Assembly: GCF_001612555.1 (NCBI RefSeq)
Contig: NZ_CP015111.1
Span: forward strand, 234,878 to 298,877
Source of the DNA: Acinetobacter sp. TGL-Y2
GTDB taxonomy: Bacteria > Pseudomonadota > Gammaproteobacteria > Pseudomonadales > Moraxellaceae
Direction: 5' to 3'
Length of the DNA: 64,000 nt
The first letter of the stretch is position 1; every line of letters starts with the position of its first letter. The translations under genes and the position numbers were made by a program. Positions 8,957 to 17,296 of the stretch are shown in pieces. The notes below the pieces were generated by a model. The model saw nothing but the letters and a program-made list of their open reading frames with translations. It was not told where the DNA came from and did not search any database.

Positions 8957-9991
8957 TTATGCATCAGTTCTAATAATGTGATTTGTATTATAAGTTTCCG
9001 GGTCAATGAAATTATCAAAATCTGAATAATAAGAAAATTGCTTAAGCAGTTCAATGATGGGCGTATCATAACCAGCTTTTAATATATAACTGATTTGACT
9101 TAATTCTGTACTATAATTATTTAAGACACGGAAATCTGGTCCTCTGTAGTAAATATCAACAAGCATCTGAATTGCATCATGATAGTCTTGAACAATGTTA
9201 TGTTCTCGCTCAATCAACAGTACAGCCTTATACCCACTCCAATGTTTAAAATAGTTTAAAGTTACTTTTGGTGGAATAAGTATTCCAAGTACTGCTCCTT
9301 TTTTCTTTTTCGGCTGCTTTGCCTTGACAACACCGATACCAAAATCTAAATCAGGGTGCTTTTCGTCCCAGAACTTCTCGGTTAAGAGTTGATGGCCATA
9401 GTTTCCTTCAACTTCACCGAATGCGAAAATTTTGTCACCAGTACCATCAAAATGCATTGAAAAACCGAGGGCTAAGTCTGAATTGAAGGCGACATGTTTA
9501 CGATCTGTTATGATGCTTCTAGTTTTTTCTTGATCTACGAGATATGAAATTCTAGATAAAAGTGAATCTGTGCCAGCTGATTCAAAACGAAAATATTTCA
9601 ATCTTTCTGCATTTTTAAAATTGTTAATATTAGCAATTCCTTCTCGGATTGCTGCAGAAACTGTTGAACCTATCGCTGAATTGAGAAAATTAATAAGAAA
9701 GTACTGGAACCCCCAGTTTCGTAAGTATGGCTCAATTGACTGCATGTAGTGATTTGAATTTCGCCCACGTAAATCTTGCAATGACCAATGCGGATAATTA
9801 CTCAAAGTGCGTGGTGAATTTTGAAGGTTTACGTGATAGTGAAGACCTTGAAGGATGCTAACGAAATGGCTACACCAGTAATCGAATGGTTTTACTGACA
9901 GATCAATAGTGACCTCTCTTAAAGCGTCAAATAGGCTTGGTGTAAAAGACTCGATATGTATGTTTTGATCTGGTATATAAAGCATGTTCAT
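8957..9991 (-). CDS. Hypothetical protein
   Basis: The longest frame begins at 10075, but I prefer the ATG at 9991 because AGGA precedes it at a suitable distance; this gives 344 residues. No signal peptide or membrane segment is visible. A segment with an acidic beta strand (KIFAFGEVEGNYGHQ), preceded by DLALGFSMHFDG and followed by a Lys-rich loop (KAKQPKKKKGAVLG), is faintly like a restriction-endonuclease-type core. I do not regard that as established. The gene stands alone between the integrase and other accessory genes. Confidence 0.6.
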   Translation of the reverse strand: MNMLYIPDQNIHIESFTPSLFDALREVTIDLSVKPFDYWCSHFVSILQGLHYHVNLQNSPRTLSNYPHWSLQDLRGRNSNHYMQSIEPYLRNWGFQYFLINFLNSAIGSTVSAAIREGIANINNFKNAERLKYFRFESAGTDSLLSRISYLVDQEKTRSIITDRKHVAFNSDLALGFSMHFDGTGDKIFAFGEVEGNYGHQLLTEKFWDEKHPDLDFGIGVVKAKQPKKKKGAVLGILIPPKVTLNYFKHWSGYKAVLLIEREHNIVQDYHDAIQMLVDIYYRGPDFRVLNNYSTELSQISYILKAGYDTPIIELLKQFSYYSDFDNFIDPETYNTNHIIRTDA

Positions 9992-10174
9992 GATAGCAAT
10001 CCTATCGATATTTTTTAATAATTCGCCCAAATACCATTGATGCAGTATTGCTTTGATGCTTCTAAAAGCACACAAACTAAAAGTTTATGTTTCGTAATCT
10101 TTTTTGCTACTTCTTCTCGGTAATTAACTTTAAGTCATAATTTTAATCTTTAAATAAACAATGTCTAGCCTAGA

Positions 10175-10471
10175 TCATTGCAATAATTTACTTTGAACTT
10201 CATCAAGCAGCTTTTGATCTGTTAGGAAGATACGTGTTCTGGAATTGTGCTTAACCTCAATAGAGGGACCGAAGTAATTTTTGAAAGTTTCTAACGTGGT
10301 TATGAACGATGTGAAGGGGATAACCTCTTTATTTGAATTTTTCTTCCGGTCATTCTTCTCAGCTACTAACAGGTACTGAATCAATACGGCGTAATAGTCT
10401 TCCGTTGTGTCATGTTGAAATTCATCAATCACGCTTTTATAAAATATCGAAAAATGAATTAATTGATTCAT
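10175..10471 (-). CDS. Small hypothetical protein
   Basis: This 98-residue soluble protein has a plausible ribosome site (TAGGGAA about 11 bases before the ATG). It is mixed alpha/beta with no motif I know. It lies head to head with the gene at 10570 and about 100 bases separate them. Confidence 0.55.
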   Translation of the reverse strand: MNQLIHFSIFYKSVIDEFQHDTTEDYYAVLIQYLLVAEKNDRKKNSNKEVIPFTSFITTLETFKNYFGPSIEVKHNSRTRIFLTDQKLLDEVQSKLLQ

Positions 10472-10569
10472 ATATAAATTCCCTAATAAATTTGAAGTAT
10501 CAGCTATTTATAACGTCTAATCCTCAGTTCCTGTACCTATACTGAATAACCTATAGAAATTATTGTTTC

Positions 10570-10950
10570 ATGCTATATTCAGTAAAGCTAGAATACTGTG
10601 TAAATATGTTTATAGGAAATGAAAGAAGGATGATTGCATCACATCTGAATAGCAGTTTTTGCCTTGAAAGTATGTTTCATGATGAAGTGTATCAATTGGT
10701 TCAATTTCCGGTATTCACTACTAAGGCAGATTTTCTAAAATACTTGCTTAATTCGGGATGGAAATTCGAAATATTAGTACCGGACTTAACAATATTTGTT
10801 GATCTACTTATTGTTAATAATAGATGGGTGCATGGTGGCTATGGTACGACTTCTGATGAAACAAATAATAATTCTGAAAGTGATGAAAATAGAATCTATT
10901 TTCGATTAAGTAAAATTGAAAAAGAAGTTTATGCGATTAAAGAACTCTGA
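10570..10950 (+). CDS. Small hypothetical protein
   Basis: The product has 126 residues at most. A second ATG at 10606 is an alternative start, and I see no strong ribosome site for either. The sequence is soluble, with an acidic, Asn/Ser-rich segment (TSDETNNNSESDENRIYF) near the C-terminus followed by a charged helix. The family is not recognised. Confidence 0.5.
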   Translation: MLYSVKLEYCVNMFIGNERRMIASHLNSSFCLESMFHDEVYQLVQFPVFTTKADFLKYLLNSGWKFEILVPDLTIFVDLLIVNNRWVHGGYGTTSDETNNNSESDENRIYFRLSKIEKEVYAIKEL

Positions 10951-11026
10951 GAACATTTTTTTCGAGTTTTCTTTCATGCTTTAAAGATAGCATTAATACC
11001 ATTAGTAAGACATTAATGCTATAAAA

Positions 11027-11577
11027 TCATTGATATTCTAAGTAACGCCAAAGAGGGTCTAGATATGAGTGTGCCTTAGCTCTTGCTGTTCTTAACTCTG
11101 CATTCGCCAATCCACCAAGAGGTGAATTATTATGCTTGTGAACACCAACTTAAGCATCACATGGGTCACAACGATAGACTTTTTTGGATGGTAAGAATAC
11201 AGAGTGAGATTCACAGTATGGGCAAATCGGGGTGTATTGCTCATGCAGACCTTTGATTGCATCGTTAGTGATTTCACATAGTTCTTCATTGAAGCAGTCA
11301 ATATTAAATAACTTGTGAGATATGTTTAGAATATTTGATAAATCAGTAATAACTTTCTTTTGTGCCTGTGTTTTGCTTAAGCCCTGTTTTAACCAATAAT
11401 CCATTAATGACCCGAAGCCTTTTAATATGGTTTTACGGGCATTCCAAAGAGCTTGATTGGCTAGAGTGCCAATTGGTTTCTCAGTCCCTTTGTGAGTTTT
11501 GGCCAGTGCATTGCAGGGGTTGCATCGCCATAAACCATCTTTAAAATGTGCCGTGTTTTGCAGTATGAGCAAATCAT
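11027..11577 (-). pseudogene. Decayed gene with two DUF3268 zinc-binding domains
   Basis: Two copies of a DUF3268-like pattern can be read on the minus strand. The first is CSYC near 11550-11570, then WRCNPCNA, then HKGTEKPIGTLANQALWNAR. The second is CPYC, then YRCDPCDA, then VGVHKHNNSPLGGLANAELR and the end DPLWRYLEYQ. Two lesions break it. A frameshift separates CSYC from the rest of the first domain, and a TAA at 11150-11152 stands exactly where the family has Tyr in CDAYVGVH. Downstream of that stop the frame stays open to a natural stop at 11027-11029. The intact gene was probably a two-domain zinc-binding protein of about 180 residues. Confidence 0.75.
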
Positions 11578-11901
11578 CGGTAATTTACTTGAAAAGTCTA
11601 AAATAAACTTTGATAAATCAGGTTTTTCGATCCTTTATATTTTCTGTCCCCGTAATGCCATAAATGATAACGTAAAAACTATTTTTTTCTCAATCGATGT
11701 GGCATACTTGCCTTATATTCAATATGTGGTTTGAAATAGAACTTACATAAGTGGACTTAAGACTTCTGTCTTAAGTATGGAATTCACGTTCCGATAGGAT
11801 AAAGCTCACTCATTTAATTGTTTGAGCTTTATTTTTTTGTCACTATCAAATAAATTCGTATCGAGCTTTTACACACCTTATTCTTTACAGCCAATATCTT
11901 T
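11578..11901. other. Intergenic region with inverted repeat
   Basis: No gene is supported here. A perfect 9-base inverted repeat (ACTTAAGAC / GTCTTAAGT, 4-base loop) lies at 11755-11776, and a terminator follows at 11799-11838. The left part may be further remains of the DUF3268 gene region. Confidence 0.45.
11799..11838 (+). terminator. Hairpin terminator
   Basis: The stem AAAGCTCA / TGAGCTTT is followed by a run of seven T on the plus strand. No intact plus-strand gene precedes it, so it may be left over from a lost gene. Confidence 0.55.
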
Positions 11902-12903
11902 ATGTCGATACCCAATCAATTAAGTAATGCATTTGAATATATCTTAGATTCAGACTACTCATTGATTAAAAAATATAGAAAGCCTGAACCAATATTTGAA
12001 CCTAAAGAAAATTTATTCGACTTCGATGCAACAGATAATTTCCCTCCAAATTCAATTAATATCTGTGAATATAATCCTGATCTTTCTCTACTAAGACGTT
12101 ATAAGGTTGCCCTTGAATTATGCGGATTCAATGTCTATACCAAATTTGATGGTTTTGAAGAAATAAAGGCGCTATTTAACGAACCTCACCATAATTGGCA
12201 CTCAGTCTTAAAGACAATTAGTGACTATAAAAATAACAATATTTGCTCTCGTAATGTGCTGTATAAAGCCTTTGTACATAAATACGCCCTTTCTTTGATT
12301 ATTGACGAAAGAGACCAGCAAATTGTATTTTTTATGCCATTAACAGCCAAAATGTATCGGGATGAATTTTTTGGTGGTAGCTGCATATCTGATTTTTTTA
12401 CGTTGTTTGTATTAATACCAAAAAGGAAAATTAAGCAGTTTAGTGCTTATGATCTCTATGATGAAATGCGTTCACATAAATTCAACTCATCCATGGCTTA
12501 TGAACATAAAAACTTAAAGGGTTATCAGGTCAGAAAACAATCAAAATGCATCCGAGATAATTTAAAGAAACATTTTGGGTACAATACTTTTTTTATCAAA
12601 CCATTTGATATACCTTGTCATTTTGAAGTTGATGGTATTTTCATTCCTGATCAGTTCACTTGGTTGAAAAATAGTACAGGGCTTATTTTCAATTCATTTA
12701 TAGAGATACAGACATTTATTTTTAAATACCTAAATTACGATTTCACTTATTTTGTTAATTATGAATATAAGGGTATCTCATCCGATAGTAATAGCACACC
12801 ATGGGCATCAGTCTCTTGGATTACTGATGATAAAAAGAATGAGATAAAGATTAGCAAAATGGGAAGAATACTTTTTGTTGAATTCCAAACGTCTGTTTGT
12901 TGA
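11902..12903 (+). CDS. Hypothetical protein
   Basis: This 333-residue soluble protein has no signal peptide or transmembrane segment. It is rich in aromatic residues, with many Phe and Tyr in the middle (DEFFGGSCISDFFTLFVLIP; GYNTFFIKPFDIPCHFEVDG). I do not recognise a family and see no catalytic signature. It is followed at once by the CRISPR-like array at 12938. The ribosome site is weak. Confidence 0.65.
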   Translation: MSIPNQLSNAFEYILDSDYSLIKKYRKPEPIFEPKENLFDFDATDNFPPNSINICEYNPDLSLLRRYKVALELCGFNVYTKFDGFEEIKALFNEPHHNWHSVLKTISDYKNNNICSRNVLYKAFVHKYALSLIIDERDQQIVFFMPLTAKMYRDEFFGGSCISDFFTLFVLIPKRKIKQFSAYDLYDEMRSHKFNSSMAYEHKNLKGYQVRKQSKCIRDNLKKHFGYNTFFIKPFDIPCHFEVDGIFIPDQFTWLKNSTGLIFNSFIEIQTFIFKYLNYDFTYFVNYEYKGISSDSNSTPWASVSWITDDKKNEIKISKMGRILFVEFQTSVC

Positions 12904-12937
12904 TATACTTCTTTGCGGTATATGGGTCTGCTGATAA

Positions 12938-13205
12938 GTGACACATCGCACACGCGATTTTAAGGACTCGTCATTCCATTTTTTGAAATTTTGAATAGTG
13001 GCATATCGCACACGCGATTTTCAGGGACCAATGAAACGGCAATTTATGGAACAAGCCGTGACATATCGCACACGCGATTTTGAGATAGAAACTACGAGGT
13101 TTAGAGCTTTCACCGGTATGACATATCGCACATGCGGTTTTTAGATATAGCTTGAGAAATCAGGGAAGAAGTTGGAAGTGATATATCGCACATGCGGTTT
13201 TTATG
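12938..13205 (+). CRISPR. Short CRISPR-like array, five repeats, no cas genes
   Basis: Five repeats start at 12938, 12998, 13058, 13118 and 13178, exactly 60 bases apart. The core is TGACATATCGCACACGCGAT followed by TTT-T-N-A. This fits 28-base repeats with 32-base spacers, the geometry of type I-F arrays. The four spacers differ from each other. Each repeat holds a small hairpin (TCGC-ACAC-GCGA; the last two have TCGC-ACAT-GCGG), and the layout of the repeat resembles the I-F consensus. Repeats vary at a few positions, as in old or degenerate arrays. No cas gene is in the window. Orientation is assigned from the downstream gene and is uncertain. Confidence 0.7.
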
Positions 13206-13229
13206 GTACTTAATTGAGGTTGTTCTTAA

Positions 13230-13931
13230 ATGTCAGGAAAAACGTTTTTTAGCCAAACCAAGCATACCATCATTGGTAATGTCCAGATCAACAATTTCAA
13301 TGGTACATTTAAAAATGGGGGATTCCATTCAAGTGGTATTGTACAAATAATTGGTAGTGGTATTCAGAAAACAGTTACCCTTAATCCCCAGCCATTTAGC
13401 CGTCTAAAAGTAAAAGGCTGTTTTGATATCAATTTCATGTTGTCTAATTCTGAGTCTATCCAGATCATTGCTGATGACAACTTAGTTGATCTTGTCGATC
13501 TAGAGTATGCTGCAGAAACATTAATTGTCGGCTTTAAAGAGAACGTAAGCTTTCAAACACAGAACCCTTTGCTAATTAATATTGCTTATCCACGTTTGGA
13601 TGCTGTAGAGCTAAAAGGCTCCGGTAATATCAATGTGGCCAATCTTAATCAAGACACTTTTGAGGCCTTATTAAAAGGCTCTGGTGATATTGATCTAAAG
13701 GGGACTGTTGGCCATGCCATTCTAACTTTAAGTGGCTCCGGTGATATTGATGCAATTGCATTAAAGGCCCTTAGAGTTGATGCTAAGCTCAAGGGTTCAG
13801 GTGATATTGAAGCTACAGCGACCGATGCTGCAGATGTTCGTCTTTCTGGCTCAGGTGACATCAAGATTTATGGTAATCCTGCATCACAACAATCAAAATG
13901 CTCTGGTTCCGGTGATATTAAGTTCAAATAA
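13230..13931 (+). CDS. Head-GIN domain protein (DUF2807)
   Basis: The 233-residue protein matches the DUF2807 (putative autotransporter adhesin, head GIN) fold: FSRLKVKGCFDINFML, then LSNSESIQIIADDNLVDLVD, then a run of regular beta-helix turns each ending in GSGDI or GSGNI (about every 20-25 residues). Family members are normally secreted, but this one has no signal peptide: the N-terminus is MSGKTFFSQTKHTIIGNVQI. A ribosome site (GAGG) is 10 bases upstream. It starts 24 bases after the CRISPR-like array. Function is unknown. Confidence 0.8.
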   Translation: MSGKTFFSQTKHTIIGNVQINNFNGTFKNGGFHSSGIVQIIGSGIQKTVTLNPQPFSRLKVKGCFDINFMLSNSESIQIIADDNLVDLVDLEYAAETLIVGFKENVSFQTQNPLLINIAYPRLDAVELKGSGNINVANLNQDTFEALLKGSGDIDLKGTVGHAILTLSGSGDIDAIALKALRVDAKLKGSGDIEATATDAADVRLSGSGDIKIYGNPASQQSKCSGSGDIKFK

Positions 13932-13943
13932 CCGCTTACTGCA

Positions 13944-13971
13944 AAAAGCCTATCGCCATACTGACGATAGG
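13944..13971 (-). terminator. Terminator for the minus-strand 13984-14259 gene
   Basis: The stem CCTATCG / CGATAGG has a 9-base loop. On the minus strand the stem is followed by C and then TTTTT, so it terminates the small minus-strand gene and lies between two convergent genes. Confidence 0.6.
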
Positions 13972-13983
13972 TATACATCAAAT

Positions 13984-14259
13984 TTAATTATCTTGAACCA
14001 TAAGCCAACCAAGCGTTCCAACCCCATCGTTAACGATCTCTAGATGGTTGCTACCCTGATGAATCTTTATTTTTTTAAATCCAGTTTTTAAGAATCCTAA
14101 AGGCTTAGTTTGATTTAATTCAATCCAAGTCTCTAAAGCAAGGTCTAGGTCTTCTTTAAGTTTTTTGAGGTCTTGCTTGTAGTCAACATCTAGTTCATCG
14201 ATAAGCTCACCAAATACTATACGTTTTATTCCATCTAAATTAATTACTTTTACTTTCAT
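13984..14259 (-). CDS. Small hypothetical protein
   Basis: This 91-residue soluble protein begins MKVKVINLDGIKRIVFGELI and has a central charged helix (DYKQDLKKLKEDLDLALETW) followed by a beta-rich end. It reads well as a compact alpha/beta protein, with AGGAC upstream of the ATG. No family is recognised. It converges on the DUF2807 gene with a terminator between. Confidence 0.6.
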   Translation of the reverse strand: MKVKVINLDGIKRIVFGELIDELDVDYKQDLKKLKEDLDLALETWIELNQTKPLGFLKTGFKKIKIHQGSNHLEIVNDGVGTLGWLMVQDN

Positions 14260-14540
14260 AAAGAAGTCCTAATATGTTTAAACAAAAATTAAATTATCAA
14301 TATAAGAGTTAAATACATTTTTTTCTATCAAATTTAATATGCTAGTTAATAAAGCATTCTGTTTTGATTTCTCTTTTTATAAAAAACTATCATTAAACAG
14401 GGGGGTTATAATCATTCGGGGTTATTGCATAAATAAATATTTAAATATATAACCATATACCGCTTTTCAAGATTAGATATCTATTGTATATTGCATATAC
14501 AAGAAAAATATTTATGTAATGTTGAAAGTGAGTATGTAAT

Positions 14541-14960
14541 ATGAAGCCAATAAGTTTAAATCAACATGAAGTTATGAGCCAAAAACAAGCAAGTGCAATT
14601 CGTGCATGGTTGATTCTATCAATCCCTTTTTTTGCCATTTTATTTACTGCCCTATTTTTAGACAAGGGCAGCCTATACTCCATCGTGTTTTTCTCCTTTG
14701 TGGCTTATGTCATCGCAGGACCACGGTTCTTGGCCGACATTAAGGCTTACCATGATGAAAAGTATTTCTATAGTAGATTAGAAAGCGGTAAGCCAATCAA
14801 AGCCGAAGAAGCTCGTTATTTGATTAATAAGCACGGCGCAACCTTATACCGTATTAATGGTCGAGATAATACAATTCAGGTCATTGTAGATGGTGAGCGA
14901 TACACTATGAACCTTATTCCTGAAACAGAAAATGGAACTGTGAATAAAAAATCCAGTTAA
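14541..14960 (+). CDS. Small two-helix membrane protein
   Basis: The 139-residue protein has two close hydrophobic segments (residues about 24-41 and 46-63) and a charged cytoplasmic tail (FYSRLESGKPIKAEEARYLI, then a beta-rich end). That is a hairpin membrane anchor with a soluble C-terminal domain. It precedes another small plus-strand gene by 47 bases and may share a transcript. The family is not recognised. Confidence 0.65.
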   Translation: MKPISLNQHEVMSQKQASAIRAWLILSIPFFAILFTALFLDKGSLYSIVFFSFVAYVIAGPRFLADIKAYHDEKYFYSRLESGKPIKAEEARYLINKHGATLYRINGRDNTIQVIVDGERYTMNLIPETENGTVNKKSS

Positions 14961-15007
14961 GCCATCTAATCCGTAAATCTTTATCATAATTTCACATTAG
15001 GATTGAT

Positions 15008-15388
15008 ATGAAAACTGACCTTGAAATTGGTGATTTAATTGTGCTGGATTCCATCACGATTAACTATATCTTTAGAAATCGACCTTACAAGGTCACTCAT
15101 CTTACAAATGCGTTTGTTACCAGTGTCGCGGTAGATCACTTAGGTAATCCACTAGGGGGTGATGACCCTGCAATGCAATCATCTATTCAAGTAAAGAAAA
15201 AATCAGTGATCGCCGTGCTAAATTCAATTGAAGATTTTAAAGTGTTCTCAGATATTAATAAGCATCTTGATTCTAAATACACGGCATACACTGATTCCAT
15301 GAAATCTTTAGAGCAAATCCGTGACAGAGTTAAAGCAACAGGTGAGCTACCGACTCTTGATGAGTTAGAGGCAAAAAGAGGAAATTGA
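15008..15388 (+). CDS. Small hypothetical protein
   Basis: The 126-residue protein is soluble. Its first half is beta-rich (DLEIGDLIVLDSITINYIFR), its second half a likely coiled-coil helix (FSDINKHLDSKYTAYTDSMK). A ribosome site (TTAGGATTGAT) precedes the ATG. It follows the membrane protein at 14541 in the same direction. Function is unknown. Confidence 0.6.
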   Translation: MKTDLEIGDLIVLDSITINYIFRNRPYKVTHLTNAFVTSVAVDHLGNPLGGDDPAMQSSIQVKKKSVIAVLNSIEDFKVFSDINKHLDSKYTAYTDSMKSLEQIRDRVKATGELPTLDELEAKRGN

Positions 15389-15465
15389 AATCCCCTAGAT
15401 GTAAGTTTTACTGGGGTTCGCTACTTTAAAGTGACTAAAAATATAGCTAAGTTGATTTGATACTA

Positions 15466-15490
15466 AAAAGCCCAACAATATTGGGCTTTT
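15466..15490. terminator. Bidirectional terminator
   Basis: The stem AAAAGCCCAA / TTGGGCTTTT with loop CAATA lies between the convergent genes at 15388 and 15508 and works in both directions. Confidence 0.75.
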
Positions 15491-15507
15491 CTATGGGTCT
15501 TTGATAT

Positions 15508-15972
15508 CTATTTTAACCTTGCACCATTTTTGTATGTTGCCAGCTTCACCAAGCTTTGAAGGTAAGTCAATTTTATTCCAATTGTTATCAAGTTGATTTT
15601 GTCTAGCTCAGGCAATTTAATAAAGCTCTGTATCAGCACTCTACCCTCATCTACATCACGCACTAATTTCCGTATATCGAAGCTTAAGTGGTCTCTCGAC
15701 CTCCAGAAGGTTAAAGCTTGAATTATGCTTATATAGAGAAGGAATAAAAGAATAGGGGATGTTAAAAGTGCTTCTAAATGTAATCCGCTGCTTATAAGTC
15801 CAAATAATCCAAAGCAGGCAATCATTAAGAGTAGTAAGCATACGGCGGTTACGAACATAGTTTTCTCAACCCTATGTTTTTTGGCCATACATTTATCTGC
15901 AGCAGAAATGAGCGTGTCTAATAAACTAGATATACTCTGAACATTTGCCTTGCTTATTTCATTATCTTTCAT
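15508..15972 (-). CDS. Small two-helix membrane protein
   Basis: I place the start at the ATG at 15972, which follows GGGGA at a normal distance; an upstream ATG at 15993 has no ribosome site. The 154-residue protein has a short soluble N-terminus (SISSLLDTLISAADKC), two hydrophobic segments (about residues 38-62 and 70-92) and a C-terminal helical part ending LVKLATYKNGARLK. The family is not recognised. Confidence 0.6.
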   Translation of the reverse strand: MKDNEISKANVQSISSLLDTLISAADKCMAKKHRVEKTMFVTAVCLLLLMIACFGLFGLISSGLHLEALLTSPILLFLLYISIIQALTFWRSRDHLSFDIRKLVRDVDEGRVLIQSFIKLPELDKINLITIGIKLTYLQSLVKLATYKNGARLK

Positions 15973-16047
15973 GTATTCCCCAACATACTTCATTGCAACT
16001 ATACGATGCTAAGAGCAAAAGCCTACCAATTCACTTCTAAGACTCTC

Positions 16048-16356
16048 TTATGCCCCTATATCAGTAAATAAGACACGCCATTGTCTTTTATTATCTTTAA
16101 GCTCTATTTTTTCTTCAAGGAACGTACCCAATGAACACGGTATCATTTCCTTCGTCAAGCAATCTGAACTAATCAAATCATTAATATATTCAAAAAGTGA
16201 AATCTTTGATTCATCTTCTAAAACCAATAAATTTTCAGTCATATCTAATACTTCATTGGCTTTACCATTCAGTGTGTCTTTTTCATACTCATCACCCAAA
16301 CCTATCCATAATTCAGCGTCAATACGGTAGATTAAACACCCAGCATCATTGCTCAT
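16048..16356 (-). CDS. Small hypothetical protein
   Basis: I choose the ATG at 16356 because AAGGAAAAAA precedes it; the longer frame would start at a TTG (16398). The product is a 102-residue acidic soluble protein (MSNDAGCLIYRIDAELWIGL, then a helical part). No family is recognised. It lies downstream of the minus-strand gene at 16457 and could be in the same transcript. Confidence 0.55.
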   Translation of the reverse strand: MSNDAGCLIYRIDAELWIGLGDEYEKDTLNGKANEVLDMTENLLVLEDESKISLFEYINDLISSDCLTKEMIPCSLGTFLEEKIELKDNKRQWRVLFTDIGA

Positions 16357-16456
16357 TTTTTTCCTTAAGATATTAATTTTGTTTACTATTTCAAACAATT
16401 ATTTTTAAGAATTATGGTGTGAAAAAGTTAAAAACTAATTCACACTAATCAATAAA

Positions 16457-17167
16457 TTATCGAGCTGGATTACTGCAAACTCGAATCATTGCTTGGTGAG
16501 AACAAACAATGCGATCTTGAATATCATCAATCTCTAAGCCTTCAAATTCAAGCTTTGCTTTATCAAGCATATCTTGGTCGGGTTGCATTGGCATTAAGTA
16601 GTGCCCATAAGGAATAGCTTTAGATTTAGCACATTCAATCCATGAATTAAGGCAACTGGTCACATGCTCGGCAAATTCTTGAATCTGTTCATCAAACTGA
16701 GGGCCACTATCTTGAATGGTTTCCCAATCAACCTGATAAGAGCCAGTACCATCATCACATTCATCCCATTTTAAATATTGAAAATTACCACCATTCTTAA
16801 TGTAATTTTCTTCAAATAAAGGACGTTCTTTCTTAATAAGAGCCATGTAGTCGGCTGGTTCTTCATGCCCGTCTTGTTCTGCCAAATCGTTCAATTCATC
16901 TTTAATTTTTAAAGACAAGGTTGTATCGCCGTAACTGATTTCCATGGTGGCAGCATTTGTTTTCATCATAAATTGGCGTGAGGATTGCAGAACAATGAAC
17001 AGTAAGCTGTTTAGTTTTTGTGGGCCGTTGTCATTATCAAATTCATCTAGAAGTTTGTGAGTAAGATCAAGTGTCGCCCCCAAATATTCGTCAACTGTGC
17101 TGTTGGCTCTTTTGGCTAATTCTTCTAGCAATTCATTATTTTTTTCAGATATGTTTAAGCTGCTCAT
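16457..17167 (-). CDS. Acidic hypothetical protein
   Basis: The 236-residue protein is acidic (for example DLAEQDGHEEPADYMALIKK; WDECDDGTGSYQVDW). It opens with a helical segment that looks like a ribbon-helix-helix or tetramerisation motif (NNELLEELAKRANSTVDEYL), but I cannot confirm DNA binding. AGGAATCATAC gives a good ribosome site. It is divergent from the NYN/PIN-like gene at 17297, and the two share a 129-base promoter region. Confidence 0.6.
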   Translation of the reverse strand: MSSLNISEKNNELLEELAKRANSTVDEYLGATLDLTHKLLDEFDNDNGPQKLNSLLFIVLQSSRQFMMKTNAATMEISYGDTTLSLKIKDELNDLAEQDGHEEPADYMALIKKERPLFEENYIKNGGNFQYLKWDECDDGTGSYQVDWETIQDSGPQFDEQIQEFAEHVTSCLNSWIECAKSKAIPYGHYLMPMQPDQDMLDKAKLEFEGLEIDDIQDRIVCSHQAMIRVCSNPAR

Positions 17168-17280
17168 GTATGATTCCTATACTCAGTTATATTTAATAAA
17201 AATGAATTAATTGATATAATATAATGTTTTTTAATAAAACATTAGATAAATGTTATATTATTTTTTATTAACTAAGCATA

Positions 17281-17296
17281 ATAAAAGCGCTTTTAT
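17281..17296. promoter_or_regulatory. Perfect 16-base palindrome abutting a start codon
   Basis: ATAAAAGCGCTTTTAT is a perfect palindrome that ends at the base before the ATG at 17297, exactly where a ribosome site should be. It may be an operator, or an RNA hairpin limiting translation. Confidence 0.45.

Noticed and set aside
13649..14043. Overlapping frames within and after the DUF2807 gene
   Set aside because: They are shadows created by the GSGDI repeat coding and have no support of their own.
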